From NCBI RefSeq assembly GCF_007923355.1, contig NZ_VOGO01000001.1, forward strand, positions 186,001-250,000: DNA of 64,000 nt, written 5' to 3'. Position 1 is the first letter of the stretch. Each line of letters begins with the position of its first letter. Under the pieces are notes generated by a model. The model made no database searches, was not told the origin of the DNA, and saw nothing but the letters and a program-made list of their open reading frames with translations. The DNA comes from Falsiphaeobacter marinintestinus. Its GTDB lineage: Bacteria > Pseudomonadota > Alphaproteobacteria > Rhodobacterales > Rhodobacteraceae. This document shows positions 10,593 through 17,957 of this stretch, one piece after another. The translations under genes and the position numbers were made by a program.

Positions 10593-10596
10593 GACC

Positions 10597-11121
10597 TTAC
10601 CCGGCGCTATCATCATGAAGCCAACTCAACGGATCGAATTCGCCCTCGTCGTCATCATCCATGAAGGAGGCATCAATGTCAGCTTCTTTGGCGTCATAGA
10701 CGTCTTTGTTCCAGATCTGGAAATACTCGCCCATACCCAACATCTGAATCAGGCCACCATCCTCACCCAGACCCAACTGGGCGCGGCGATCCTTGGGCAT
10801 GACGATGCGACCATCCTTGTCGATCTCCATTTCCTGACTTTTCGACAGAAAGAAATGACTGATCGCCTTCTTTCTTTTCAGACCACGGGGCATTGCTTCG
10901 ACCTGCGCCACGATCTCATCCATCGCCTTGGGCGTATAAGCCTCAAGATGATCTTTCAGATGTGATCCATAGACCAAATACATGCGGGTGGTTCGACCTG
11001 CGGGACGACTGGGATCATTTTCCTCAAGGACGCGGCGAAATTCGACCGGGATCGACATGCGACCCTTGCCGTCAATCTTCTGGCAAAATTCGCCCAGGAA
11101 GCTGGGTGATGCCACCGTCAT
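10597..11121 (-). CDS. mraZ: Transcriptional regulator MraZ
   Basis: First gene of the dcw cluster. The product (174 aa) carries two SpoVT/AbrB-type MraZ domains, marked by [11 protein letters not shown] and [10 protein letters not shown]. In other bacteria MraZ forms ring oligomers that bind direct repeats upstream of its own gene. The ATG at 11121 is chosen because GGAAAGG precedes it and the known N-terminus ([15 protein letters not shown]) follows; the longer frame starting at 11193 would run through a hairpin. A C-terminal acidic tail (DDDDEGE) extends beyond the usual family length. Confidence 0.95.
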   Translation of the reverse strand: MTVASPSFLGEFCQKIDGKGRMSIPVEFRRVLEENDPSRPAGRTTRMYLVYGSHLKDHLEAYTPKAMDEIVAQVEAMPRGLKRKKAISHFFLSKSQEMEIDKDGRIVMPKDRRAQLGLGEDGGLIQMLGMGEYFQIWNKDVYDAKEADIDASFMDDDDEGEFDPLSWLHDDSAG

Positions 11122-11160
11122 GTCCTTTCCCGTCCCCACCAAGACCTGCCTTATAAAGGG

Positions 11161-11200
11161 AAAACGGCGGGTTGATCTGCTGCCACTGATCAACCCGCCG
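11161..11200 (-). terminator. Terminator-like hairpin in the mraZ leader
   Basis: A perfect 13-bp inverted repeat (arms 11165-11177 and 11188-11200, 10-nt loop) is followed on the minus strand by TTTT and then a T-rich stretch, the form of an intrinsic terminator reading toward mraZ. It ends 44 nt before the mraZ ATG. It may either stop upstream transcription or act as an attenuator of the whole dcw operon; the sequence alone does not decide. Confidence 0.6.
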
Positions 11201-11542
11201 CCCTCGTCCCGCTGAGCGGGGGTGTCCAGTTGCGCGCGCCACCTGGGGGGATGTCTGCTTGCCCGCGCACCGGATCTCGTTTGTCTGATGAATTCGAGTT
11301 GCCTGTATGAAACCTGCTACTTTTCTTATCTTAGTTCGGGGTCTTTTTGCGCCCCTGTACTCGTCTTCATCCGATGAACAATGAATGCCATGGAATCTGA
11401 TGGTACACAACAAAAAAATCATCGCTCAGCCTTACAGCAAGGTCAGATCCTGACTGAAATAGGAGCGAGAAATCTGAATTTTTCACAATGGAACACAACA
11501 TATAGATTTTTTGTAGATCGCATACAGCCCATATGGACCACC

Positions 11543-11586
11543 CCACCAGAATCCAGAAAGTACCACAAGATTCAAAAAAAATTCCA
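11543..11586 (-). promoter_or_regulatory. TGG-repeat block B upstream of mraZ (candidate MraZ boxes)
   Basis: On the minus strand TGG triplets end at plus positions 11545, 11555 and 11565 (exactly 10 bp apart), with another near 11586 after one missed unit and an extra one at 11546-11548. The form TGGNN-N5 resembles the MraZ-binding repeats described in E. coli (TGGGN direct repeats with 5-nt spacers). The surrounding DNA is A+T-rich. Confidence 0.5.
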
Positions 11587-11642
11587 CCTACCCTGCAATC
11601 ACCCCCTATATTCATGATTTGTTCTCATTTATCAAGAGAAAA

Positions 11643-11706
11643 CCACCGAGATTCCATGAGACTCCAAGACGGTTCCACGAGATTCCAGAATGCGTCGGGC
11701 CATCCA
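11643..11706 (-). promoter_or_regulatory. TGG-repeat block A upstream of mraZ (candidate MraZ boxes)
   Basis: Five minus-strand TGG units end at 11645, 11656, 11666, 11677 and 11687 (spacing 11, 10, 11, 10), with a sixth at 11706. Two units read TGGAATCTCG and one reads TGGAGTCTCA. The average 10.5-bp spacing puts them on one face of the helix, as expected for an oligomeric DNA-binding protein. They lie about 520-585 bp before the mraZ start. Confidence 0.5.
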
Positions 11707-12112
11707 CGTCGCACCCGACACTCTCCCCGCCCAGTCATGACAGAAGAGCGTTATCAGGCGACCGATACACAGCGCACCACGCGGTAAGCTGGCGAGTCGC
11801 GGACAAGAAACACCAAGAGATCAAAGAGAAACGCTGCGTCTGGAATGCATATTTTACGAACTGTGGCATCATCGCCATGCCGATACTTCCATTCTGGGGG
11901 CACATTGCTGGCTTTGACCCCACCGAATTATGCCAAGTATCAAATTAAACAGGAAAAATCCGACCCGCTCGAATTTTGTGCAATCAATCTATGCACTTGC
12001 TGCATAGCAGCATTGACCGACGCACCCATTGTGCACTCGCAGCATTTCACTATTTTGATTGGCAAGCGAGGCCAAACAAACGGCCGCACACGAAGTAACA
12101 GGATACAGGCAC
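11707..12112. other. Intergenic region upstream of the DUF1127/CcsR transcript
   Basis: No gene is supported. A weak housekeeping-like promoter toward DUF1127 can be drawn as TTGTGC (12029-12034), 16 bp, TATTTT (12051-12056). A 6-bp inverted repeat TGCTGC-ATA-GCAGCA (11998-12012) and GTGCA/TGCAC arms (11978-11996) lie just upstream and could be operator sites. In R. sphaeroides the equivalent locus is driven by RpoHI/RpoHII; I could not place a confident RpoH-type element here. Confidence 0.3.
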
Positions 12113-12331
12113 ATGGCTGCATCGACACATATCACTGCGCACCACGGTTCGGTCTTTGACCGCCTTCAGGCGGCGATTGACGGCTACAAGGTGTCTTTCG
12201 CGCGGTACCGGACCTTCCGGAACACGCTCAATGAAATGAGCTTGCTCAGCAATCGCGAACTGGCCGATCTGGGCCTGCATCGCTCTGAGCTACGCCGCGT
12301 CGCGCACCAGGCGGCATACGAGGCCAACTGA
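12113..12331 (+). CDS. DUF1127 small protein, CcaF1-like
   Basis: A 72-residue basic protein. Its C-terminal part (FRNTLNEMSLLSNRELADLG, then LHRSELRRVA) is the DUF1127 domain, a small arginine-rich fold. In Rhodobacter sphaeroides a DUF1127 protein encoded directly upstream of the CcsR sRNAs (CcaF1, RSP_6037) is an RNA-binding protein affecting CcsR maturation. The same order here, with sRNA hairpins beginning about 30 nt after the stop, makes an orthologous role likely. The ATG at 12113 is preceded by AGGA; an earlier ATG at 12059 lacks a good ribosome site. Confidence 0.85.
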   Translation: MAASTHITAHHGSVFDRLQAAIDGYKVSFARYRTFRNTLNEMSLLSNRELADLGLHRSELRRVAHQAAYEAN

Positions 12332-12354
12332 CGGTCGTGGTAACGAAACAAAGG

Positions 12355-12433
12355 AATCAGGTCCTCTTCTCCTCCTCCCTTGAGGATCTGTTCTAAGCGG
12401 CGGCATCTTCCTCCTCCCTGATGTCGCCGCCCA
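12355..12433 (+). ncRNA. ccsR1: CcsR-type sRNA, copy 1 (two CCTCCTCCC hairpins)
   Basis: Two stem-loops, each exposing CCTCCTCCCT. The first pairs 12360-12366 with 12382-12388 (7 bp, one G-U); its loop motif is at 12371. The second pairs 12397-12407 with 12420-12430 (11 bp, one G-U); its motif is at 12410. Two hairpins with this loop define the cuckoo/CcsR sRNA family of alphaproteobacteria. The loop matches the anti-Shine-Dalgarno sequence and could pair with G-rich ribosome sites or sequester a protein. Ends are approximate. Confidence 0.8.
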
Positions 12434-12454
12434 TAATACCGGTCTAAAGCCGGG

Positions 12455-12540
12455 CACGAACGCATCGGACTCCTCCTCCCTTTGTCCGGTGCTTACATGA
12501 GGCCGGTGACACCTTTCCTCCTCCCTGGTGTCACCGGTTT
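12455..12540 (+). ncRNA. ccsR2: CcsR-type sRNA, copy 2
   Basis: First hairpin pairs 12462-12470 with 12484-12492 (9 bp, one G-U), motif CCTCCTCCCT at 12472. Second hairpin pairs 12503-12513 with 12527-12537 (11 bp, perfect), motif at 12517, followed by TTT. Compensatory differences in the stems against an invariant loop are the mark of selected RNA structure. Confidence 0.82.
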
Positions 12541-12569
12541 CAATTAACCGGCTTTTGGTCGGACACGAG

Positions 12570-12655
12570 ATACACGGCGCGCGCTTCCTCCTCCCTGCGT
12601 TGCGTTTGTGGTAAGGCCAGCAGCACCTCTCCTCCTCCCTGGTGCTGCTGGCTTT
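12570..12655 (+). ncRNA. ccsR3: CcsR-type sRNA, copy 3
   Basis: The first hairpin (about 12576-12606) is weaker, with an interrupted stem and several G-U pairs; its motif is at 12587. The second pairs 12616-12627 with 12641-12652 (12 bp, perfect), motif at 12631, followed by TTTC. Spacing between the two motifs is 44 nt, as in copy 4 and close to the 45 nt of copy 2. Confidence 0.8.
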
Positions 12656-12684
12656 CAGAAACACCCGGCACATGCCGGACCAGA

Positions 12685-12774
12685 TTGCGCCGGGCGATTC
12701 TCCTCCTCCCTTCTCCTGGTGCGACACAAGAACGGCGGCACCCATCCTCCTCCCGGGTGCCGTCGTTTTTTTTT
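12685..12774 (+). ncRNA. ccsR4: CcsR-type sRNA, copy 4, ending in the transcript terminator
   Basis: First hairpin pairs 12687-12694 with 12715-12722 (8 bp, two G-U), motif at 12702. Second pairs 12733-12743 with 12755-12765 (11 bp, one G-U), loop CCTCCTCCC at 12746. Nine T residues follow at 12766-12774, so this hairpin is both the second sRNA stem and a strong intrinsic terminator for the DUF1127-sRNA transcript. Confidence 0.82.
12733..12774 (+). terminator. Intrinsic terminator of the DUF1127-CcsR transcript
   Basis: An 11-bp G+C-rich stem (12733-12743 with 12755-12765) is followed directly by nine T residues. It is the strongest plus-strand terminator in the window. Confidence 0.9.
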
Positions 12775-13025
12775 GTGTCTTGGGGATTGCATGATCTGAC
12801 CTCACGCACCGACAAGCCCCCGCCCCTAGCAGCAAGACAGGACTTCGCCGCGGTGCTGATCGCGCGAGGTTACTTTGGATTTGTGGACGGGGTGGCCTTG
12901 GGATCAGCCAAGCGCACGGCCGAAACCGGTCGAAAGTCGCGCAGCTAAGAAAGCTGGCAACATACGACGCGTCACACCTTATCTGGTGAACGCTATACAA
13001 CGGTATTTTTTTAAGAAAATCTGTC
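12775..13025. other. Intergenic region between the sRNA terminator and tRNA-Gly
   Basis: Short frames here are not supported by ribosome sites or family similarity. I see no gene, repeat or hairpin of note in it. Confidence 0.5.
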
Positions 13026-13099
13026 TGGAGCGGGCGGCGGGAATCGAACCCGCGTCATTAGCTTGGAAGGCTAAGGTCTTACCACTACACAACGCCCGC
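13026..13099 (-). tRNA. tRNA-Gly (anticodon TCC)
   Basis: The minus strand folds as a cloverleaf: acceptor GCGGGCG with CGCCCGC, anticodon stem TTAGC/GCTAA around loop CTTCCAA (anticodon TCC), T-arm GCGGG-TTCGATT-CCCGC, discriminator T and an encoded CCA at 13028-13026. The 74-nt sequence closely resembles bacterial tRNA-Gly(UCC). Confidence 0.96.
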
Positions 13100-13247
13100 T
13101 CAACAGATTTATGTCCTATTTCATCGACCTTTTGACGTCAATACCGCCGCAGACAGTAAAGGCAAGAAAACCGAATTTCATCTTGTTGCTGCTCGCCCAA
13201 CGATAGATGACGGGCGCTGAAACGCGGATGAAGCTTTGCCAAGTCCG

Positions 13248-14978
13248 TCAGTTGATTTCCGGTTCCGGCACTGGCGCACCAAAATCTGTGCGCAGAAAGT
13301 CAAAGTCGCACCCCTTGTCAGCCTGTTCGACATGTTGGGAATACATCCTGCCATATCCGCGCTCATAACGCGGCTCTGGTTCGCTCCAGGCGGTTTGACG
13401 CTCGGCCAGCTCGGCGTCGGACAGCCGCACATTCAGTCGACGATCCGGGATGTCGATTTCGATGATATCGCCGGTTTTGATCAGCGCGAGCGGACCACCG
13501 ACGAAGGCCTCGGGCGCGACATGCAAGACGCACGCACCGTATGATGTGCCTGACATGCGCGCATCGTTCAGCCGGACCATATCCCGGTACCCTTGTTTCA
13601 ACAGCGCCTTGGGCATCGGAATCATACCCCATTCAGGCATACCGGGGCCGCCCTTTGGTCCGGCATTGCGCAGAACCAAGACGTGGTCCGGGGTCATCGG
13701 GTAATCTTCGTCGTTGATGATCTCTTTCATCTCGGCATAGCTGTCAGCGACAATGGCCGGGCCCGCGTGTGTTTGGAATTTCGGGTCCATCGCAGCCGGT
13801 TTTATAACCGCCCCGTCCGGCGCAAGGTTGCCGCGCAGAACAGCAAGCGAACCCTCGTGATAGACCGGGTTCGACAGTGGGCGGATCACATCGTCGTTGA
13901 AATTCTGGGCGCTCTTGATGCCGTTTCCAAGGGGCAAACCGGTGACAGTGGTTGCGCTCAGGTCCAGCTTGTCGCCAAGCTCTTTCATCAAAGCAGGCAA
14001 GCCGCCGGCGTAATAGAAGTCTTCCATGAGATATTCGGTCCCGGACGGGCGGATGTTGGCAATCACGGGTGTTGTGCGTCCGATGGCGTCAAGATCTTCC
14101 AGCGTCAGAGGAACCCCCGCACGGCGCGCCATCGCGATCAGATGGATGACCGCGTTTGTTGAACAGCCTGTTGCCATGGCCACCGTCGCAGCGTTGCGGG
14201 TGCTTTGTGGTGTGATGATCCTGTCCGGGGTCAGATCCTCCCACACCATATCCACAATCCGCCGACCACATGCCGCTGCCATCCGTTTATGCGCTGCATC
14301 AGGGGCCGGAATCGAGGACGCTCCGGGAAGGGTCAGCCCAAAACCTTCGGCAATCGACATCATGGTACTGGCCGTGCCCATCGTCATGCAGGTGCCGTAT
14401 GACCGCGCAATCCCGCCCTGCACGCCTTCCCATTGCTCTTTGCTGGCGTTTCCTGCGCGTCGTTCGTCCCAGTATTTCCAGACGTCGGTTCCAGACCCCA
14501 GTTTTTCGCCCGCGTAGTTGCCGCGCAACATGGCGCCGGCTGGCATGAAAATAAACGGCAGCCCCATGCTGACGGCCCCCATCACCAGAGCAGGAGTCGA
14601 CTTGTCACACCCGCCCATCAGCACGACACCGTCTATTGGATGCGAGCGCAACGTTTCTTCGACCTCAAGCGCACCCATGTTGCGATAGAGCATTGAGGTT
14701 GGCTTCAGGAACTGCTCGGAAAAGGAATGCACCGGCATTTCGACAGGCATACCGCCCGATTGATAGACACCCTTTTTAACAAACTCGGCCCGATCTCTGA
14801 GATGATGGTGACACGGCGATAGATCGGACCATGTGTTGATGATCGCGATGACGGGCTTGCCCTCCCAGTCGGCACCATCCAGACCCATTTGCATGGCCCG
14901 GCTGCGATGCCCCATCGAACGCAGATCGTCCGGCGCAAACCAGCGGGCCGAACGGAGATCTTGGGGAGCTTTCGTCAT
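13248..14978 (-). CDS. IlvD/Edd-family dehydratase (sugar-acid dehydratase type)
   Basis: Iron-sulfur dehydratase of the IlvD/Edd family, which removes water from 2,3-dihydroxy acids or sugar acids. The 576-residue protein has cysteine motifs GGCDKSTPA and YGTCMTMGTAS expected for cluster binding, and the MATGCSTNAVIHL segment. The ARWFAPDDLRSMGHRS start and pairing with an enolase-superfamily enzyme suggest an aldonate dehydratase (L-arabinonate-like) rather than the biosynthetic IlvD. The ATG at 14978 is preceded by AAGGAG. It follows the enolase-superfamily gene on the same strand after a 149-bp gap. The exact substrate cannot be read from sequence. Confidence 0.85.
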   Translation of the reverse strand: MTKAPQDLRSARWFAPDDLRSMGHRSRAMQMGLDGADWEGKPVIAIINTWSDLSPCHHHLRDRAEFVKKGVYQSGGMPVEMPVHSFSEQFLKPTSMLYRNMGALEVEETLRSHPIDGVVLMGGCDKSTPALVMGAVSMGLPFIFMPAGAMLRGNYAGEKLGSGTDVWKYWDERRAGNASKEQWEGVQGGIARSYGTCMTMGTASTMMSIAEGFGLTLPGASSIPAPDAAHKRMAAACGRRIVDMVWEDLTPDRIITPQSTRNAATVAMATGCSTNAVIHLIAMARRAGVPLTLEDLDAIGRTTPVIANIRPSGTEYLMEDFYYAGGLPALMKELGDKLDLSATTVTGLPLGNGIKSAQNFNDDVIRPLSNPVYHEGSLAVLRGNLAPDGAVIKPAAMDPKFQTHAGPAIVADSYAEMKEIINDEDYPMTPDHVLVLRNAGPKGGPGMPEWGMIPMPKALLKQGYRDMVRLNDARMSGTSYGACVLHVAPEAFVGGPLALIKTGDIIEIDIPDRRLNVRLSDAELAERQTAWSEPEPRYERGYGRMYSQHVEQADKGCDFDFLRTDFGAPVPEPEIN

Positions 14979-15127
14979 TCGGAGTTCTCCTTGGAAAAAA
15001 CATTTCCTGCACTGCCGCGTTCTTGGGAGTAGCGGTTTCAGCCTAAAGCAGGTTGCTCCGAATGGCGGCAAAAGGAAACAACTTTGGCATCAATTGTCAC
15101 GAAGGGGATCTGTCGATGGTTTTCCGG

Positions 15128-16234
15128 TCAGCCGTCATGCGAGCTGATGGCATACTGCGACTTAGCCAACCACTCGGGGGACACTTCGACGCCCCAACCG
15201 GGGGCATCGGTCACTGTCGCATGTCCGTCGACGATCGCAAATGGATCGGTCACAAACAGCTTATCCTGCCATGGATAATAGTCGAGCCCCTCGATGGAAA
15301 ACTCCAGGTATTTTCCTGCGTTGGGGATCGCGCGAAGCAGATGCATCGTAAACAAAGTGACCATCGATAGATTGGCGCAGTGCGGGGTGACCGGAATGCC
15401 CGCAGCTTGCGCCATCTTTGCCACGCGCAAGGTACGTGACATCCCGCCAAGGTAGCACACATCGGGCTGAATGATGTCCACAACCCGGCGATCAATCATG
15501 TCGCGCCAGCTGACCATCATGCAATCTTGTTCGCCCCCGGTGACATCAATGTCCAAGGCATCGGTCACCTGTTTGGTCTGGTCGAATTCCCAATAGGGAC
15601 ATGGCTCTTCAAAATGCGAAATCCCGTTGTCCTGTAAGATACGCCCAACTTCGATAGCGCGATCAGGTGAATAGCAGGAATTGGCATCGACAAGCAAAGC
15701 AACGTCGTCTCCCATCGCTTTGCGCATCGTCGGAATAATCTCTTCCGTTCGACCGGGCCATTCGTCGACGTCATGGCCAACTTCCGCGCCGATACGGAAT
15801 TTGAACGCATCAAACCCCTTTTCATCCCGCAGGCGCACCAGCCGATCCGCTTCATCGTCTGGGGTTATGTCGCGCTTCATCGATGACCCATAGGCGCGAA
15901 ATGTGCCGGGTGTTCCGCCGATCAGCGCACAAACCGGCTTGCCCTCGCGCTTGCCACCCATATCCCAAAGCGCGGTATCAACCCCTCCCATCGCGCGGCG
16001 CAGGTAAGACCCGGGAAACTTGTGTTCCCGGTCGCGGACCAGATCCAGAATTGCATCGATATCGCCTACGTCCTTGCCCAGCGCATAAGGCGCGACCTGG
16101 CGATGTATCACCTGCGCCGTTATGTCAGCATAATAGGGTGCCACCTGCCCCCACCCCTGCGCACCGTCTTCGGCTGTCACCCGGGTAAAACACACGAACT
16201 CGTCCGAAAATGTCTCGATAGATTTGATTTTCAT
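15128..16234 (-). CDS. Mandelate racemase/muconate lactonizing enzyme family protein
   Basis: Enolase-superfamily enzyme (368 aa) that abstracts a proton next to a carboxylate. Catalytic pieces are visible: Lys145 in FKFRIG, metal ligands Asp183 (VDANS), Glu209 (FEEPCP) and Glu235 (GGEQD), Asp258 (QPDV) and His285 (TPHCANL). The Lys/His pair on opposite faces fits sugar-acid dehydratases or racemases. The ATG at 16234 has GGAG upstream. It is divergent from a MocR regulator (115-bp shared region) and precedes the IlvD-type gene, so the two probably act in one sugar-acid or related pathway. Confidence 0.88.
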   Translation of the reverse strand: MKIKSIETFSDEFVCFTRVTAEDGAQGWGQVAPYYADITAQVIHRQVAPYALGKDVGDIDAILDLVRDREHKFPGSYLRRAMGGVDTALWDMGGKREGKPVCALIGGTPGTFRAYGSSMKRDITPDDEADRLVRLRDEKGFDAFKFRIGAEVGHDVDEWPGRTEEIIPTMRKAMGDDVALLVDANSCYSPDRAIEVGRILQDNGISHFEEPCPYWEFDQTKQVTDALDIDVTGGEQDCMMVSWRDMIDRRVVDIIQPDVCYLGGMSRTLRVAKMAQAAGIPVTPHCANLSMVTLFTMHLLRAIPNAGKYLEFSIEGLDYYPWQDKLFVTDPFAIVDGHATVTDAPGWGVEVSPEWLAKSQYAISSHDG

Positions 16235-16287
16235 ATCTGTCTCCGGAGCCAAACTGAGGATCTGCGTGGGCATTGACGATACTGAAA

Positions 16288-16333
16288 ATTGGACCATAAA
16301 TAAGGTCCATTATGATGATTGTAGTGGTCCAAT
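16288..16333. promoter_or_regulatory. Inverted-repeat operator between the dehydratase gene and mocR-type gene
   Basis: ATTGGACC (16288-16295) and GGTCCAAT (16326-16333) are exact inverted copies, with a middle GGTCC at 16304-16308 that also pairs with the first arm (8-bp gap). They fill the divergent promoter region and are a natural binding site for the adjacent GntR/MocR protein. Confidence 0.6.
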
Positions 16334-16349
16334 ATATTCAAAGGACGCG

Positions 16350-17834
16350 ATGAAAAAAACTGCGGGTGCCCTGTTGTCTTCGATCCGGATCGAACGCGGG
16401 TCAGACAAAAAAATCAGTGTTCAGCTTTATATGGCGATCCGCGAGATCATCCTGTCAGACGGTCTTGGGGCGGGCGACAGGTTGCCGGCCAGCAGAACCC
16501 TCGCCCGTGAAATCGGCGTGTCCCGCACAACTGTCATAGACGCAATCGACAGATTGATTGCCGAAGGCATGCTGGTGTCCAAGGTTGGTGCAGGAACCTT
16601 TGTCAGCGAAATTCTTGAGCATCAGAGGCCAGCAATTGTGCAGACCGCACAAACCGAAGCTGAGCGCGCAAAACCCCGATTATCGCACACCATAACGCAC
16701 GCGTCCGAGTCATACGCCCAGCGCAGTTGGTTGCCGCACGAAACGCGGGCGTTTGTGACCGCCCTGCCCGCTTTGGATGCGTTTCCCAAAACGCACTGGG
16801 CGCGAATTTCGGCCCGGCATCTGCGTGGCGATACGGATGAGATCATGGGATATGGCGAGCCCCAAGGATACCACCGTCTGCGTCATGCCATTGCGGGCCA
16901 CTTGAACGCCGTGCGCGGTATCAAATGTCGCCCCGAGCAAATCTTTGTCACGGGCGGCGCGCAGCAGGCCTTTTCGCTGATCGGCCGTGTTCTGCTGAAC
17001 GCCGGTGACCGGGTTTGGTATGAAAACCCCGGTGCGGCCGGGGCAAGAAACGCGTTTGTCGCCTGCGGAGCCGTTCTGACCCCCGTACCAGTTGATCAGG
17101 ACGGCATGAACATCGCGTGCGGATTGCGGCAAGCACCGCATTTTCGGCTGGCGTTTGTGACGCCGTCTCACCAACAGCCATTGGGTCACGTGATGTCCCT
17201 GACCCGGCGGCTTGAGTTGCTGGAAGCTGCAAATCAGGCGCAGGCCATCATTGTCGAAGATGATTATGACGGTGAATTTCACTTTGACGGGCGACCGCAG
17301 CCGCCGCTCAAAAGCATAGATACGCAGGATCGGGTCATCTATGTCGGGACGTTTTCGAAAACGCTGTTCCCATCTTTACGTCTGGGGTTCATGCTGGTTC
17401 CTGATAGTCTGGTCGGTGTCTTTGACAATGTGTTTGCGTCATGGATCAGCAGCCCGCCGACGTCGACCCAGGCCATTGTGGCGGACTTTATGGAAGAGGG
17501 CCAGTTTGCGACCCACATCCGGATGATGCGCCGCCTGTACCATGCCCGCTACAAGGTCTTGATGGAGGCCGGGGAAATGCTGCCCGACACCATCCGCCTG
17601 CAGGAAACAAACAGCGGCTTTCACACAACCGCCTATCTCGACTCAACAATTGACGAAACCGAAATTGCCGCCCAAGCTGACGCGCAGGGGGTGACTGTCG
17701 CCCCCTTGGGAAGGTATTGCCTAAGCCCGATTGCTCAAAAGGGGATCGTGCTTGGCTTTGGCAGCGCCAGCCCGGAAGACATCTGGGCAGGCATGACTGT
17801 TCTCAGCAACCTGCCTGCACTGGATAGAGGGTAG
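16350..17834 (+). CDS. MocR-type (GntR/aminotransferase-like) transcriptional regulator
   Basis: A 494-residue regulator with an N-terminal GntR winged helix (about residues 18-85; LPASRTLAREIGVSRTTV) and a fold-type I aminotransferase-like domain that binds pyridoxal phosphate through the Lys in VGTFSKTLFPSLRLGF. Such proteins sense amino-containing ligands. The ATG at 16350 follows AAGGACG. It is divergent from the MR-family gene and upstream of an ABC transporter, and probably regulates both. Confidence 0.9.
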   Translation: MKKTAGALLSSIRIERGSDKKISVQLYMAIREIILSDGLGAGDRLPASRTLAREIGVSRTTVIDAIDRLIAEGMLVSKVGAGTFVSEILEHQRPAIVQTAQTEAERAKPRLSHTITHASESYAQRSWLPHETRAFVTALPALDAFPKTHWARISARHLRGDTDEIMGYGEPQGYHRLRHAIAGHLNAVRGIKCRPEQIFVTGGAQQAFSLIGRVLLNAGDRVWYENPGAAGARNAFVACGAVLTPVPVDQDGMNIACGLRQAPHFRLAFVTPSHQQPLGHVMSLTRRLELLEAANQAQAIIVEDDYDGEFHFDGRPQPPLKSIDTQDRVIYVGTFSKTLFPSLRLGFMLVPDSLVGVFDNVFASWISSPPTSTQAIVADFMEEGQFATHIRMMRRLYHARYKVLMEAGEMLPDTIRLQETNSGFHTTAYLDSTIDETEIAAQADAQGVTVAPLGRYCLSPIAQKGIVLGFGSASPEDIWAGMTVLSNLPALDRG

Positions 17835-17843
17835 CCATCGGAA

Positions 17844-17889
17844 ATTGGTCTGACAACAATTCGGTAATGGATATGCGATCCAGTCCAAT
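17844..17889. promoter_or_regulatory. Possible MocR half-sites before the ABC transporter operon
   Basis: ATTGGTC (17844-17850) and GTCCAAT (17883-17889) resemble the arms of the operator at 16288-16333 and sit in the 123-bp promoter region of the solute-binding-protein gene. The match is imperfect, so this is a suggestion only. Confidence 0.35.
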
Positions 17890-17957
17890 GTCTTTCTACT
17901 GTTACAGGAAAAAGCATAATGAATCGGCGCAAACGCGCTGCAACACGGGAGAAATTC

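Noticed and set aside
12360-12765. The regularly spaced CCTCCTCCC repeats as a CRISPR array
   Set aside because: Repeats are only 9-10 bp, spacers form the stems of hairpins, spacing alternates 39-45 and 62-71, and no cas genes are present.
12290-13000. A 236-codon minus-strand frame with repeated REEER segments across the sRNA region
   Set aside because: The repeats are the reverse complement of CCTCCTCCC loops; the frame has no family similarity, and hairpin conservation explains the repetition.
13026-13099. An integrated element at tRNA-Gly or tRNA-Val
   Set aside because: No integrase gene, no direct repeat of a tRNA 3' end and no shift in gene content next to either tRNA was seen.
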